From NCBI GenBank assembly GCA_964247055.1, contig OZ176056.1:5022001-5086000 (forward strand): a DNA stretch of 64,000 nucleotides, in the 5' to 3' direction. Below, in pieces: positions 24,655 through 38,500 of the stretch (positions are counted from its first letter, which is position 1; the number at the start of each line of letters is the position of its first letter). The notes below the pieces were generated by a model. It searched no databases. It worked only from the letters and a program-made list of their open reading frames with translations, and was not told the DNA's origin. This DNA is from Paragordius varius. Taxonomy: Eukaryota; Nematomorpha. The translations under genes and the position numbers were made by a program.

Positions 24655-26058
24655 TAATTGTAAAATTTATCAAACTTTATTCTGTAAATTGGTTAATTTG
24701 ACATGTCAATATGCCTGGAATTCGCTTGCAAGTGTCTCTTATTGGACTTTACGATTACTTATTGTTATCTTTGCCACATCTGGCATAATTATAGGATCGC
24801 TTGGGGGATATGCAGAGCTTGTGCAGCCCCCCGGATCTAAAACACTATACATTAGCCCTTGATTTTTAATACTTTGGCTCTTAGCTTGTTTAGTATCTTA
24901 TTTAATGCCTAGAATTTTGTTATCCATGCATGGAATATTACTCGTATCGACTTGCTCGTTTGAATATTTAAACATATGTACACGAGGAATGATTGTTATT
25001 TTTGAATTAAACACAAATTTAAAAAAATTAAATTTTGGAAAAATCCTATTGGTAGCCTTAATTTTTTTTTGTTTTGGCCTTTCCATGCCATTAGGTATCA
25101 GAAAATGCAAAAATAATGGGGTGGTGCAAAACCTTGTTGAGCAGTGTTATCTATGTGATTTTGAAACAAATTTGGTTTATCTCAACTTAAAAAGCAATAT
25201 TTCGATTTGTAGAGCATTATTATTGGATGTCATAATCTAGCAAATATTAAAAAATAATTTCGCATGATATCGGCATTTTATAACAAAACTAGCTCACTAG
25301 ATGGGACCAAATTAAGACTTACCACATCTGGCAAATAAAAAGTCATTACATTTTTAAAATAACATATGTCATATGTTATTATAGCTGGAAAAGCATTTCG
25401 ATTTTCATAAAAAATTTAATTAATCAAATGCGCAAATTTTGTTATTTTTCGAGATAGAGTATCATTAGTAAGGCACCACAAAACCTCTTGGGGTTTCTGT
25501 TGTTAAAAGTTCTTGTTTCAGCAAATTATTTTTATGTGCAGTATATTGATGGCATAAATTATTTTATTATGAAGAAATATGATAATTTCGAAACCCTGTT
25601 TGAATTGATTTTATAATAAATCAACCATTGACTTCCTGCGGGTTTTCATCTTTAATCCTGTTAGTGTTGTTTTTAGTTATAATGTTATTATTCTTAAATT
25701 TATAATATAATTGGATGATTATTGCTATTGTGTTGTGGCTTTATTCTTTATTAAAATATATTTAGATCCTACTTGGAAAGGTTTTGAATATTTCTTTTTT
25801 CATCTGTCACATTATTATTATCCTTGTTTTGGCTTTGCTTTAAACATATTGCCAGGTTTTCAACAATTTCGAAAGTTAAGATGTTGGTTAATTCGCTTTA
25901 ATCTTAAGATGGCGGTCAAGTTCTTTACCCGCTATAAATTGTATTTAATTCTTACATCAAAAATTTCATTTTCATTATTTATGTCAGCTAACAATGGCAT
26001 TTTTTTAAGACGTGCAGAAAACACAACTATGGATTCATCCGCCTACCTCTTAGCATGA
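24655..26058 (+). pseudogene. Decayed multi-pass membrane (7TM-like) coding stretch
   Basis: One frame runs from about 24662 to 25240 with a single internal TGA near 24860. Its hydrophobic segments are LRLLIVIFATSGIIIGSLGG, FLILWLLACLVSYL, a TM3-like stretch ending NICTRGMIVIF, and KILLVALIFFCFGLSM. Further hydrophobic blocks in one frame at 25630-25860 (SSLILLVLFLVIMLLFLNL, then MIIAIVLWLYSLL, then ICHIIIILVLALL) are separated by stops. Segment number and spacing suggest a seven-helix receptor, but no class-defining motif is clear. No GT-AG intron that would remove the stops was found. It could be a worn GPCR in the receptor intron or part of an older version of the same gene. Confidence 0.4.
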
Positions 26059-26063
26059 ATGAA

Positions 26064-26321
26064 TTATAGTTGATTTGTGGGAAAACTTTTATTAAGAAAA
26101 TGGTTTTTAAAAGTTATAAATTTCTCCAAAGATATATCATTCAACAACTTTGGGTAGATAAAACTTTGGAGTTTTGTCATGTCATTTATACCGAACGAAC
26201 AGATTAAATAGCTGACTTCTTCCATTTCTGAATTTATATAAAATAAAGTGGTGTCCAATATATAATTGGTAATCTTATAAACTACCAGTCGACCAATTTG
26301 CGATTGGAGTTCTTCTACCAT
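26064..26321 (-). CDS. Hypothetical ORF, minus strand
   Basis: 85 codons from ATG with a balanced composition (..LQSQIGRLVVYKITNYIL.., ..EVSYLICSFGINDM..). No family was recognised. It opposes the surrounding plus-strand receptor exons and could be a small gene, an exon or chance. Confidence 0.25.
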   Translation of the reverse strand: MVEELQSQIGRLVVYKITNYILDTTLFYINSEMEEVSYLICSFGINDMTKLQSFIYPKLLNDISLEKFITFKNHFLNKSFPTNQL

Positions 26322-26681
26322 GTGGATATTAAGGTATCAATTTATTGAAACCAAAAAAATATAAAAGTACAACACAACAATAATCACCATTTCGAATGTA
26401 TTTTATATTTAAATAAAATATAGAATAATAATATAATTATAACTAAAACCACTAGCTAATACATAGTTTTTATATGATGTATTTTATGGTGGCCGACAAA
26501 AAAAATGTATCATAATTAAAATATTAGCAAATTAGTAAAATCAAATCTAAATACGAACTATCCAAAAACAATGAAATTGACTAACTTCGCTGATTTTTTT
26601 AATATACGGCGAAAGCGGATATAAATCACAACTGTTAACGCAATCGATTCTAATTTCTTGGCTTACAAAAGTCTACTATTA

Positions 26682-27769
26682 ACAGACAAAATTAACAGGA
26701 ATAATCTTGTTCTATACAGAAATGAATCAAACTCCATTCTTTCAAAAGTATACTTTAATATCAATGGATTTTTTGATCCAGAAACCGAAGTCCGTAATGC
26801 TATAGTTGAAACCTTTCGCTTAAAACTCATTGGCATGGATCATTTTATTAAAATTGACAATAATTCTATCATTGTTACTCAACTTAAAGGTACATAAATT
26901 TCAGTTTTTTTAATATAATTTCAAATTATTTGACATTAATTTTTAAAAATTTCAGAATAACTGATTGCAAATCATTTTTTATAAAAGAATATAATTTTTA
27001 AAATGTAAATGGTTTATATATATGATTCTTTTATGATTAACTAATTTTTATAAAAACTACGCTTAATAATTTACATTATATTCGGGCTAAAGCAACTTAG
27101 AATATGTACTTATATTTAATATGTTATGCAAAATTAAAACAATAAAATTGATTTCAATCTTATCATAAGTAAAAACTTTTCTATATCTAGAATGCAGTGC
27201 ACTAAAATTATATTTCCACAAATACCACATGTATATTTGGTTCTTGATTTTGCTGTCCCTGCTCCTAACTGTTGTTACCACAGTTTATATTCTTTACAAA
27301 AGAAGTAATGCGTTATAAAAATTCAATTTATAATAATTTAGTTACTAAAACAGTCGTTTTTTAATATTCCCTAATATTGGAATTACATGTTTAAGGAAAT
27401 AAATACAAGCAATTGTGTCGTTGGAAACAAACCAAATTTTGTAAGCCTCAAATTCCGCCCGAATTTAAACTCAAAATGATTATGAAGCATTTGAATCTCT
27501 ACGATGATGCCACAGATTCCAAAATTAGTTTATCCCAATTGACTAAACGATATTTGATTTACTTCTACAATGAATACTATGATTTTGATTATAGCTACAT
27601 TTATGATATGAATTACAATTATAATGCAACTGTGGATATGAAACAAAAATTAGATTACCCTAAATACCACTTTACTAGCGAAGGCGAATATTTGAATGTG
27701 GATTTGGTTGAGACACCATCACCAGTCTATAATTATGACAAATACGAATATCAAAATTATAGTTTGTAA
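26682..27769 (+). CDS. SEA-like + transmembrane + tyrosine-rich tail, probable receptor 3' end
   Basis: Three exons join in phase. The first (about 26682-26889; 5' splice boundary uncertain) encodes KVYFNINGFFDPETEVRNAI.., SEA-like. The second, 27191-27304, holds one membrane helix (YIWFLILLSLLLTVVTTVYI) followed by LYKR. The third, 27396-27769, encodes a 124-residue tail. The tail has a basic start (CRWKQTKFCK) and many tyrosines (YFYNEYYDFDYSYIYDMNYN; GEYLNV; YNYDKYEYQNYSL at the C-terminus), suggesting phosphotyrosine signalling, though no strict ITAM is present. Orientation and the SEA-like theme suggest these are the last exons of the lectin/EB gene starting at 12987, giving a single-pass receptor. 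The linking exons between 23.2 and 26.7 kb are not established, so this is entered separately. Confidence 0.7.
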
Positions 27770-27878
27770 AGTCATCGTATGCAATTCAGATAAGCAGCTG
27801 TAGAAATTTTATTCTGTGATAAGCCAAGGACCTATCAATTATAAACTTAATAGAATTATAATTTTATGTACTTTCGAA

Positions 27879-27884
27879 AATAAA
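27879..27884 (+). terminator. Polyadenylation signal AATAAA
   Basis: AATAAA lies 110 nt after the tail-exon stop and is suitable for the receptor gene. Confidence 0.5.
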
Positions 27885-28135
27885 TATATTTATATAATAT
27901 AATGGATGACTTTATTGAGCTAATTTATCTATTACACTTTTTGGGGCTAATAATTTGATTTTTTTGGATTTCTAACCTCTTAATAGAAAGAAAATTGGTA
28001 AAAATTGTGTTATTGCTTCTTTTTGTATAAAAATGAACATGTTCCTGGATTAATAATATGACCTTAAAAGAAGATGACCTCTAAATTTTACATGTTAGAT
28101 AAAAAATAATATTAAACGATATATTATACTAGGCA

Positions 28136-28200
28136 GGGTTGTTTAACACAAATGGTTTCGCGGCCGCATTTTCGACATAAAAAATGGCGGGCCGCATTCA
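28136..28200. mobile_element. hAT left-end remnant
   Basis: CAGGGTTGTTTAACACAAATGG with a following GCGGCCGC-type stretch matches the left ends at 3526 and 40920. No matching right end was found nearby. Confidence 0.45.
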
Positions 28201-28979
28201 AAATATATATAGGCATTAAGCATATTGTAAAATGAAAACACAGTATAACAAACAATCTTTAGTTTGTTGCTATTTGCATGGATTTATTGGAAAATATGTG
28301 TAATAATTTTGAATATTGTTAACAATTTGGAGTATTTTGTTGTATAGTTCTAAATTATTCGCGCCTTGTTCCAGTGGTTACACTAAATACAAGAATTAAA
28401 TTAAAGACCTAATTCGCTTATTTTTATTTCAATAAATTGCGATAGATTGAGTGAACAGATAATTATTTAAATTGTAATCACTATGCATACATCCTATATA
28501 TATATATATATATATTAATTTGATAGAATATGGTTCTGGGCTTACATGTATAAAATAATTATTATTTTTGTGGTTATTTAATATCAAATTGTCAAAGGGG
28601 GCAATTAATGTAGGTCAAATGCTTTACTTTATATCAATATACCCAAATACCAAATACTTTAGCTAAGAAGTATATCCTAACCACCGTTTGTATAAAAACT
28701 TAATATATAAAAAATCATACAATTATAAGAACGTTCAGCCGTAGTTTTCGATATTTGAATTAAATTTTCCAAAAATATAATATGATGACAGATAGTTGGT
28801 ATAAAATCATTCTTTATGATCATCATTTTATGAGTAAACATAAAATGATTCGTATTTAGCCAAAATGATTATAAAGTTAATTTTGTAGCATAATATTTGG
28901 TAATGTAATATATATATATATATATTAAAAAAATAATATATAATGATTATTGGTATATTATATATTTTATAAAGAGTTG

Positions 28980-29330
28980 CATGATAATCACATTGTACGG
29001 CGAAAATGGGGATATCTACAGTTATGTATCACATATCAATCGATAACTAAAAGCTTCAAGATAATAAATATCGAAATGATGAATGCGGTTAATCAGTTAA
29101 AACAAAAGTCATTTTAATATTTCTGCTGTTAAAATAGCATTTTTGCGACATATTAGGTTGAATAAAATTAAATACATTAAGAAAAACGCGTCAATGAATT
29201 TATTTAATAATTACCAGGATATCTTTAACGCAAAATATTAATTAAGATTTAAAATTTTTCAGTATTGAAGGAATTTTTAGGAAATAAAGTTAAATAATTG
29301 CAATCCGTCAAAGACTTTAATTTAAACACA
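28980..29330. repeat. Single arm related to the palindrome at 34.2-35.4 kb
   Basis: Blocks such as ataatgaatatcgaaatgat/ataaatatcgaaatgat, atgcggttaa and acgcaaaatattaatta recur in the arms of the 34187-35390 palindrome. It is a diverged dispersed copy. Confidence 0.45.
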
Positions 29331-30140
29331 GATACCAATGTGCCTGGCTGATTCAAATGGTGTGCAGCTTCAGCGCCTGAGGTATCCAAGAACGCTTTGA
29401 AAGATGTTAGACAAGAGAATCAATCAGGTAGGAATTTCCCCCGTATCTCAAAGTTTGTCTTTAGAGATAAAATTGAAATTTTGCCCACGCATTAAATTAC
29501 TTTACCTTGTTGGGAATTGTGGTTCTAAGTCGATAGACCCGCGTTTACACCGTCTAACTAAGGCTTTGGACTAGTTAAAAGTTTTTGTTACTTTTGTAGA
29601 TTTTGATGTTCGGTCGGATTCTTAAGCTCAGAGACTCTATCCGAGTTTAATCCAAATGTTTTCTTACCCATTTCTAATGTTTTTTGATGTTGACATTTCC
29701 TGATAGGTATTTAGAGTATATATTGTGGGATAAGTCTTGCGTTCTAACGTCCTTTTTGACTGTATCTTGCAGATCCTGGAAAGCTCAAAATCATATCATC
29801 TTTGCTAACGAGTAGCTAATACACTGCGTGTATGCAAAAAATTAATATTATCCTTTGTGTGTGTTATCAAGCGCATGAATGGGCTGGCCTACGTGTTCAT
29901 ATGACCTTACTCATTTATATACGATTCATATCCCTAATATTTAGATTTCTAAACTAAACAGCTATGTTTTTGATTATCATTAACGTCGCAGTAGATATAA
30001 TTATTAATACTAATTCAAATTTCCCTAAACTCACATGTTGTAAGTTATTTTTTATTAGATATATTTTTTATATTTGGGAATATATTAAATATTTTATAAT
30101 ATTTAGATCCTGTTGTGAAGAACGGGGTACGATCTTAACC
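29330..30140. other. GC-richer intergenic stretch, unassigned
   Basis: Positions 29330-29830 are less AT-rich than the surroundings and look like worn coding DNA (for example NCGSKSIDPRLHRLTKALD in one plus frame). No intact frame or recognised family is present. Confidence 0.3.
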
Positions 30141-31907
30141 CAGTGGCGAAACTACGGGGTGCTAGAAGAAGCAGTTCGGGGGGCCGAAGGTAAAACAGGG
30201 GCCCTTTTTTATTATTTATATTAAATTTGGGCCCCTTTTCTATTTTTGGGGGAGGAGGCCCAAAATTTACTACTTTTTTTATTTACAGATATGTCAGTAA
30301 TGATTGCCTGATTGTAAGTATACTGGAAAAAAAATTAAGAGGATTATTATTAATTGAAAGAAAAAAAAGCGAAAAATGCATTTTTTTTATCTCAATAAAC
30401 GGTTTTATTATATGATAATAAAAAAACACCTTTAAATTCTATCCAGTTAACACCTTAAAAAAGTGAAAATAGTTAAAAAATAAATAAATGAGTATAAAAT
30501 CTTTGCAATAATATATTCATATAGCGTATAAATATATTTTGTTTTTTAATGTAGTGTGAAAGACAATCTACATATTTTAATTTTTATGAAGAAATAGTCA
30601 AAGAAAGAGAGAGCAAAAACGCATTTTTTTCATTATCCATTAAATTTTAGCATGATATTGTTTGTTCCTTTATTAATTTCTGGCAGTTTTAATTGCGAAC
30701 AAAAAAAGGATGGAAAAAAGAAAAAGGCATTCATTATAACTATTTTCTAACATTTATTTCGATTATACAATATGCAATTTAATGAAGGCCAACTCACATT
30801 AATGTTGGCCAATTCATATTACAGCAAAGTATGAGAAATAACATTTTTCAATGCATACATCGTGAATTCATTAAATTTTACGGAATGATTGTTATTTCAC
30901 ATACTTTACTGTAAAGTAAATTGGCCAGCTGGTATATATTAATGTACATTATTTTCTAATGTTTATAACCTTTGATGCATGTTATTTTCAATTTTTAGTT
31001 CTAAAACATAAAATTTTCGATAAACTTTCACCACACACTAAAACAGGGGTCGGTCAGCGGGTCATTCTCAAAATTTAAAAATCTTGGCGGTCCGTCTGCA
31101 TATTCATATTCCATTTAATTAGTCCATTTATACATATTTATCAGGCTTTCGAACCGTGACCTGGTTCTCCATTTTTAAATTAGAGCTTCCACTTTTTCAG
31201 GACCGGTTCGAAGCCCTGTTATTAAAATTTCAAAAAAGCCATATTACCAAAATTTTATTCTGACTAAACAGCTGTGAAAAATTTATTTATCCTAATTCCA
31301 AAAATATAACTTTTAGCAATTGGTTTATATTTAATTCCCCAATGCTATTCCTAGGTGAGCCCGTATTCGCATATGTTGACAATGTGTTTATATAAAAAAC
31401 GAATATGTGAGCATGCAGATGAGCGATATAGAGAACATTCTCAAAGTTAAAAATAATTATAAATTATATTAAAAGCACGATGGCTGAAAAAAGGTTGAGC
31501 CTTTTATCGTTACTAGCAATTGAAGCGGAGATGGCGGATCAAATTTATAAAAAAGATCTAATTAGAAATATTTGCTCACGCAAAATCGAGAAAACGAAAA
31601 ACATGATTTTCTGATTTATACATGCTCTTAATTATTTAATTATTCTAAATTGAAATAAACGTTAATAAGGAATTGGTGATGGTTAGGGTGGGCGGGTGGG
31701 TACTAATTTTCATATATAAAAATACCAGGAACGCAAAACTTTTAGCCTCAGGATGCCAAGTCATGTAAATATTATCATTTTTGAATATAATATTTGTTTG
31801 CGAATCTAAGTGATATCCAGGTGAAAGATAAGTGCAAACGATTTTTTGGGGGGAGGAGGGGGGCAGTATTTAAATCTTGGGGCCCACAATTTATAGTTAC
31901 GCAACTG
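30141..31907 (+). mobile_element. hAT element copy B with transposase C-terminal remnant
   Basis: The left end CAGTGGCGAAACTACGGGG pairs with a reversed right end CAGTTGCGTAACTATAAATT. Flanks CTTAACC and CTTAGACC suggest an imperfect 8-bp duplication. Near the 3' end, 31474-31614 encodes the end of a hAT transposase (MAEKRLSLLSLLAIEAEM.., then a basic tail and stop), the segment that follows the dimerisation region in DUF4371/ZMYM1-like hATs. The rest of the transposase is absent, so this is an internally deleted copy. It is homologous to copy A (7358-8720). Confidence 0.75.
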
Positions 31908-31909
31908 CC

Positions 31910-32521
31910 TTAGACCAAAATAAATTTTGGGCATTAATAGCTTAACTTATCTAAAGGACAAAATTAGATTAAAGTAAATGTGATTAAATAATTAAAAATT
32001 AAATATCATTTACCAAAAATTAAATTAGTATTACTGCTGACTTTTCACATAAAACTATTTTTTTAAAAAGAAATCAATAAATCAATAAAGATGGAGCCAG
32101 AGAGTAAATCGAAATGCTTGTAAGGAAGGTTACCATTTTCTGCATGGATAATTAGGATTTACCTAAAAACCTATCCAAAAAATCTGGAATTGCCATCATT
32201 AGTTGTTTATTCACCTGAATAAGTAATTTGATATTCAATTAAAGCTTATATATATGAAAACAGATTTTATTATTTTCATTTTTCCAAATCCTTGATAGGG
32301 TAAACAGAATAAACCAAAAATGTAAAAATGATTTTTTTTATAACTCACCAATTATTTTTCGTTTAGAAGTATGGCCTTGCTCCATTTATCAGTTAAAACA
32401 GTTGTGTAATTCAGTATATGATAAGTTTTATAAATTGCATAATTAAGCCAATGACCCATTTATATTAATATAAAAGTCGGATCCATTTTTCCTTATAATT
32501 AATTTCTTCGTTTCAAAAAAT
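31910..32521. other. Upstream region of the CRISP-like gene
   Basis: No gene or repeat was recognised. It should hold the promoter of the gene starting at 32522; no clear TATA or initiator can be singled out in such AT-rich DNA. Confidence 0.4.
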
Positions 32522-35500
32522 ATGATGTTTAATTACTTATTCCGAATTATAGTTTCCATAATTTTTTTAACGGGCCATCACGGTACTCAATTTAAGTAAT
32601 TTTTAACAGGTAAGCTACCAAATAGAGATGAGATTGAAATAATTGTGGATCGACACAATTTTCACAGAGCTAATACTTTTCCACCCTCGAATGCAATGTT
32701 CAAATTGGTACGTTTATATTTATAAATAGTAAGCTTAATTTGCATTGAATCAATTTTATTTCATTTCACATCAATTCCAAAATTATTGATTCAATCTAAT
32801 TTTGTTAAATGTTTACTTTCTTCAAAGTTTGATTTTAAGCCCTTTCAAATTAATTTATCAAAAAAATAAGAAATATCCTTTTAGAGAAACGATTTACTAA
32901 AAATTTGTAAAGATTTTGAACAAAATGGACCTTAATGTCAGTTCAAAACTTTTTCGACTCAATAATAATTTTTTGCGGCATTCCCCGTTCAAAAAAATTT
33001 AACTAACTCATTACAGATTTATTTAGCTTAGGAGCCTTTTTTATTGAATAGGATTATCAAAAAAAGATAACAATGTTTTGTTTAAAAAAATTAAAATTTT
33101 ATTAACGATACTCGTTAAAAGCGAGTATCTGTAAAATGGGCGCAAGGAGGCTAGGTTATTGTTTGTAAGTAATATAATAATTCAAATGTTTTATGGCATA
33201 ATCGCATTTTTTAGTATTGCGTGCCAAAAAACTCTTATATAATATTTTATTTGCCAACAAATAAAATTAATATACTCCACGTTTGTTATTGTTAGAAATA
33301 ATGTGAGAATATGTAGAGGCGTAGCTTGCATTTCTGGCGCCGGGTGCATGTCTCTCCCTAACCACTCAACCGGTTGGCATTTAAAAAAAATGACTAAATC
33401 CCCGTGGTTGGGCAAAGGTGTTGTTAAATTATTAGTATCTTAGGGTGTTGTTGTCCAATTATAATTTTCTGAAAATATGTTTTTGGGAAAGTGGAATTAA
33501 TTTAATTGAACCTTTCTATCAATTTTTGTGCGGTAAAATTTTCTTTCAATTTTCGTTTTTTATTTTTAAACCGCTAAGTTTAGGCATTCGTGATAGTTGT
33601 TATTAAATCCTGATAATAACAATAATATAATTAAAATTATTGCTTATTTGAACTATTATCCTATCCTACCCTTCGAGATTATATACAGAGCAAACAAATG
33701 TTTGGAATAAACCTTTAAATATTAAAGAAAGCTAGTATAGTAAAAAAACAGGAATTTAAACCGAAATCGTTTTAAGGTTCTGTTTTAAGTCTGTTTCTGA
33801 TTTGGATTTTTTTAATGAAGAACTTTTAGTCCGATTATATTTAGATCAAAAATCTTATTTTTTCTTTTTTTTGGAACAACAGATAAGAAAATTAGACGTT
33901 ATAATGGCCATGAAAACAAACAATATCGTTTAACCAGTTTAAACGTAACTCTAGTTCACTTACCAATAGATTTATAAATTATATTTTACTTGAAATAAGT
34001 ATCATAATAAATATATAATCATAATTTTATACCTCTCTAATGGATAATGAAATAATAAAAATAGATATTTTAAATCCAAGTAGAAAAGAGTAAGTTGCAA
34101 TTGAACAGCAAAAAATGGTCATAAGGAAAAAAAAGAAAAAAGCACGGCATAATGTATAGATGGTATACCATGTCCTATTGGGAAGAAAAATAAATGTTTA
34201 TTTTGGAATTTGATCTTATAGGCAATGGGAATCAAAAAATAAAGATTAATGAGCCATATATCCTTCGATCAGCTAAAATCAGGATAATGAATATCGAAAT
34301 GATATATGCGGTTAAAATACTTGAAAAAAAGTTATTTAATAATCAAAAAATTGCATATTTATCGCTTTGGTCAAAAATAATTAAATAAATAGATGAAAAC
34401 GTGTCAATGAAATTTTATTTGTTAAAATATAGCATAAGGATAATTCAAAACGCAAAATATTATTAATGAAAATTTTGAATTTTTTCGGAGGGTCCTAGAA
34501 AGATTTACAAGAATATAAGCTAAAAAATGGCATTTTGGCGTCAAATTTGAATCATAAAACTTCTTAATATGCGGTAAAAGATTTTAATATAAAAACAATC
34601 ATATATTAACTCTATATATAGAGCTAATATATCGCTGTCAAAAAAAATAGGCCTTATATAAAAAAAATTTTCGATAATTTGCATCTAAAGCTGCAAATAA
34701 TTTTTACAAACCAATATATATTATAATATTTTTTCCATACAATTCGACGCAGTAAAAATGATTTGGGGAATTATTTCACCCGAAAATTTATATTTTTGAC
34801 GCCATTTTGGCTTTTAATACCGGCTTTAGGAAATAAAAATTTCCCAAATCAAAAATATGAGATGATAAATCTATAATATATATATTGGATGCTTTGGAAA
34901 AATTATACGCAGTTTCGGCTTTTGTGCAAAATATCGAGAATAAAATATTTTTATATGAGGTTTAAATTTTTTAAGGGATATATTAGGTAAACTCTATATA
35001 CTAAGATAAATGATTATTTTAATGATAATTAAAGTCTTTTGCCCCATATTAATAGGTTTTCATGATTTAAATTTGACGTCAAAGTCACATTTTTTAGCTT
35101 TATTCTTGTAATCAAAAAATGTCAAATCTTTATAGAAAATATTTTGCGTTTAAAATTATCAGCAATGCTATATTTAAAAAATATAATTTGGTTGTCGCCT
35201 TTTCACCTATTTTATTTAATTTTACCCAATCGATAAAAATTGCGATTTTTTGATTATTGATAACAGAAAAATTAAAATAACATTTTTAGTATTTTAACCG
35301 CATATATGATTATAATATTCATTATCTTGAACCATTTAGCCATTAATAGATGTATGATACATTGACATTTATTTTGCTTCGAACCGTGTAATATAAATAT
35401 AAAGTCTAACATAATGGGTGGCATTGAGCAAGCAATATATATAATTTAAAAAAAATTAACATAAATTTAATAATGATCTTATCGTTATTTCTGACACTTT

Positions 35501-38500
35501 GGTGATTTAAAGCATATATTTAAGGTAGGGGTACATTAATATTTGAAGGGCTGAGGTTAAACGCTTGAAGATAAAGTGAAAAAATATAATAAATAAGGAA
35601 TGAAACAGTTGGTTATTTATTGAAACTAAAGGAGAATTTTGATCAAGATTGAAGGTCATGACCACTAATAAATAGGTGATTTATGTAATATTTATAATAA
35701 CTTTTAAATATTTATTTTTTGAAATAAAATTAAAAAAATTAAATCCGGCGCCCCCTCAACTGCGCCTGGTGCATCAGCCCCCCTTTCCACCCCCATAGCT
35801 TCGCCACTGAGAATATGAAATATTTAGGTTAATTCTAGAAAAATTATAACTTTGTCTCATATATTAACCCAACTTTCTTTCGAAACCGATTATATTGAGT
35901 TAGGAGAGACAGATGATATAAGCATTTAGTGTATCTTCCTACAAGACATGATAAAGCGAATTATTTAATATAATATATAGACGAAATACTTTAATGGGCT
36001 GAGGTTAACTAACCTCGAGCCACTTATGATGTAATTTTACCAATTTTTATAACTTAAGTTTGCGATGATTATTGATTGTTGAAATTTACTGCTTTTTATT
36101 TTTTATATCGTCTTAACCAAAGCACTTTTAAAGTTATATTATACCTCAAGATATATTTCATTTATAAATGAAATATCATAATAGTAATGAAAAAATCGTA
36201 CTTTGCCCTATTTTTCGGCTTGATATAGAAAAAATGCCATTTTTTAATTAAAAAATAGTAAAATGCAATTAATTTATTTTATTAGATAACTTACTGCAAT
36301 ATATCTTTTATTGATTTTAGGTACTATGTATTAATAACTTTGGCAATATTTAATAATATACCAATATATTTCTAACATCGATACTCGCGTGTTCACGACT
36401 TATGTCTTTTTACCCTATAATTTGATCATTAAAAAACATTAGAATGTTAATTGCAATTTAATGGGTTAAAGTCGATACGGCTTATGAGGTCCCTTTTGGT
36501 AAAAAGTGATTAAAATATGGAATAAACACTAAGCATATGGAATTAAGATTCAAATTTAATTATAAAACGCAAAATTGATTGCATTTGAATATATATTAGA
36601 GTTGGAACTCAATCCTTGGTAAAATAGCGGATGAAATCGTACAAAAGGCTTTTGTTAGATTTTTAAGTGATGTAGATAAATTGTTCCTGCCCATGGACAA
36701 ATTCTCAACCTATGCCAACCTGGATTATTATTATGGAAATACAGTTAATTGGTCTGGCATTGTGGATCAGTGGGCAAACAACCATATCTTTACTTATCAT
36801 GATGACGATTATTATTCTAATGTTCGAGAGTTTATGCAGGTTGTTTAATTTACACTTTCACACAATATTTTCTCCTTATCAACAAAAACAAAATTTTAAG
36901 CTATACTTTTTAACTGTAAAATGCAACATATGCATAACCGGTAACCATAGATGGTTAATATGCCGCTCTCCGTGTATTAAGTTTGAAATATTAAATTTAT
37001 CATATAAATTTTAAAAGGTAAGAAACGGTCCTACGCGCGAAATTGGATGTGCAATAGATATCGACGCCAAAAGAGTATTATGCCTCTATAATCCAGGGTA
37101 ACCTTTTACATTTTTAACACATTAATATGTATGTTTTGAATTGAATAGGGTTTAATTCGCCAGAGGAAGAATAAAAAGCAACCAAATTGCTCAAATTTTA
37201 GAAATTATTTTATTTCCATTTATTAAAAATTAAAACTTTTTGATGTTAATATGCAAAATTTAAACATGTACTATATTAGACATATTTTTAATCAATTTTA
37301 AAAAGAAATTAATTGTTATGATTTTGACTATTTGTTAATAGATTATGTATTATAACACAGTGCACACAACTAAAATATCCTCAGGAAAATATTTAATTTG
37401 ATATAAAAATGTCGAGACTATGTTTTGATTTTGGGGCTTAAGAAAAGTAATTTGCTCTTTTTTATCAATAGTCTATATCAGGTTCAACTTTTGTAGTTCC
37501 CGACCCCATTTATGATTGCGAGTTTCTTAACGACCCCAACAAATGTAATAGAAAAATAATAGTTTCTTCGAAATAACACTTAAAAATTTTGTTGATAATA
37601 TTATCAGGATCATTTCGGTTTTAAGAGATCGACAAAAATAAATCTACATTTTTTATAAATTTCTATAACATTTTCTGATTCATAGTGAATTAATACAAGA
37701 TAATAGCTGGCCCTGTCCTTCGGTGTGGGGTAGTTTCACCGATAATTATTCTTAATAATTTGCAATAAATAGAGTTAATGCAGATAAAAAATAATAATAA
37801 ACATATTCAATAAAAAATGCCTTTAATCGTTCTTTTTCGAGTTTTTTCATAGGCTGAAATATTGTGTACTCGAAATTGACCATATTTAATATGCCCTAAT
37901 TAATGTTTACTACTATCTTTGGATTTATTTTGAATATTAGTTTTACGAAATGGTAAAAAGTTTTAATTTAAAATAGTGTTCATACAGCTGGGATCAAAGG
38001 ATATCATTTGTGGTCCCTTAAGGGAAAGAATGTTATTATATAAATTTCCCAGTAATGTTTTTAACTGAACTCGTATGGCTTCTTAGTTTTTTGAAAATTA
38101 GCTCCAATACTATTCCAATTTTGTATGGCGTCTCAGTTTAAACCGGGACTCCTACACGTAGGCCTATATGGAAAAAGCGCTAAGTTAATTTTTTTGCCTT
38201 TATAGGGAAAATATTGGGAATCATCTTTAAGACCATCGTTTCATGGGTAATTCGAAATAATATCTCAAAACTATATAATCGTTAAATGATGGCATTTTAG
38301 GGCATAAAGGCCCCAAATTAACGGCTAATAAAAAACCCGACCTGAATAAATCGAATCCTCAGTGAACTTTATTGGTCTCATACCCAGAAAAAATTATTTA
38401 GTTTTTTTGAAAAAAATGGCATTTTACGGGGGGAACGGGTAAAAAGAGAGCCTAAATTAAAAAGTAAGCTACTAGGTTTGGCGCAATCGAAAAAAAAAGT

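Noticed and set aside
24850-24870. In-frame TGA as a selenocysteine codon
   Set aside because: Further stops follow in the same hydrophobic frame downstream; decay is simpler and no SECIS-like structure was evident.
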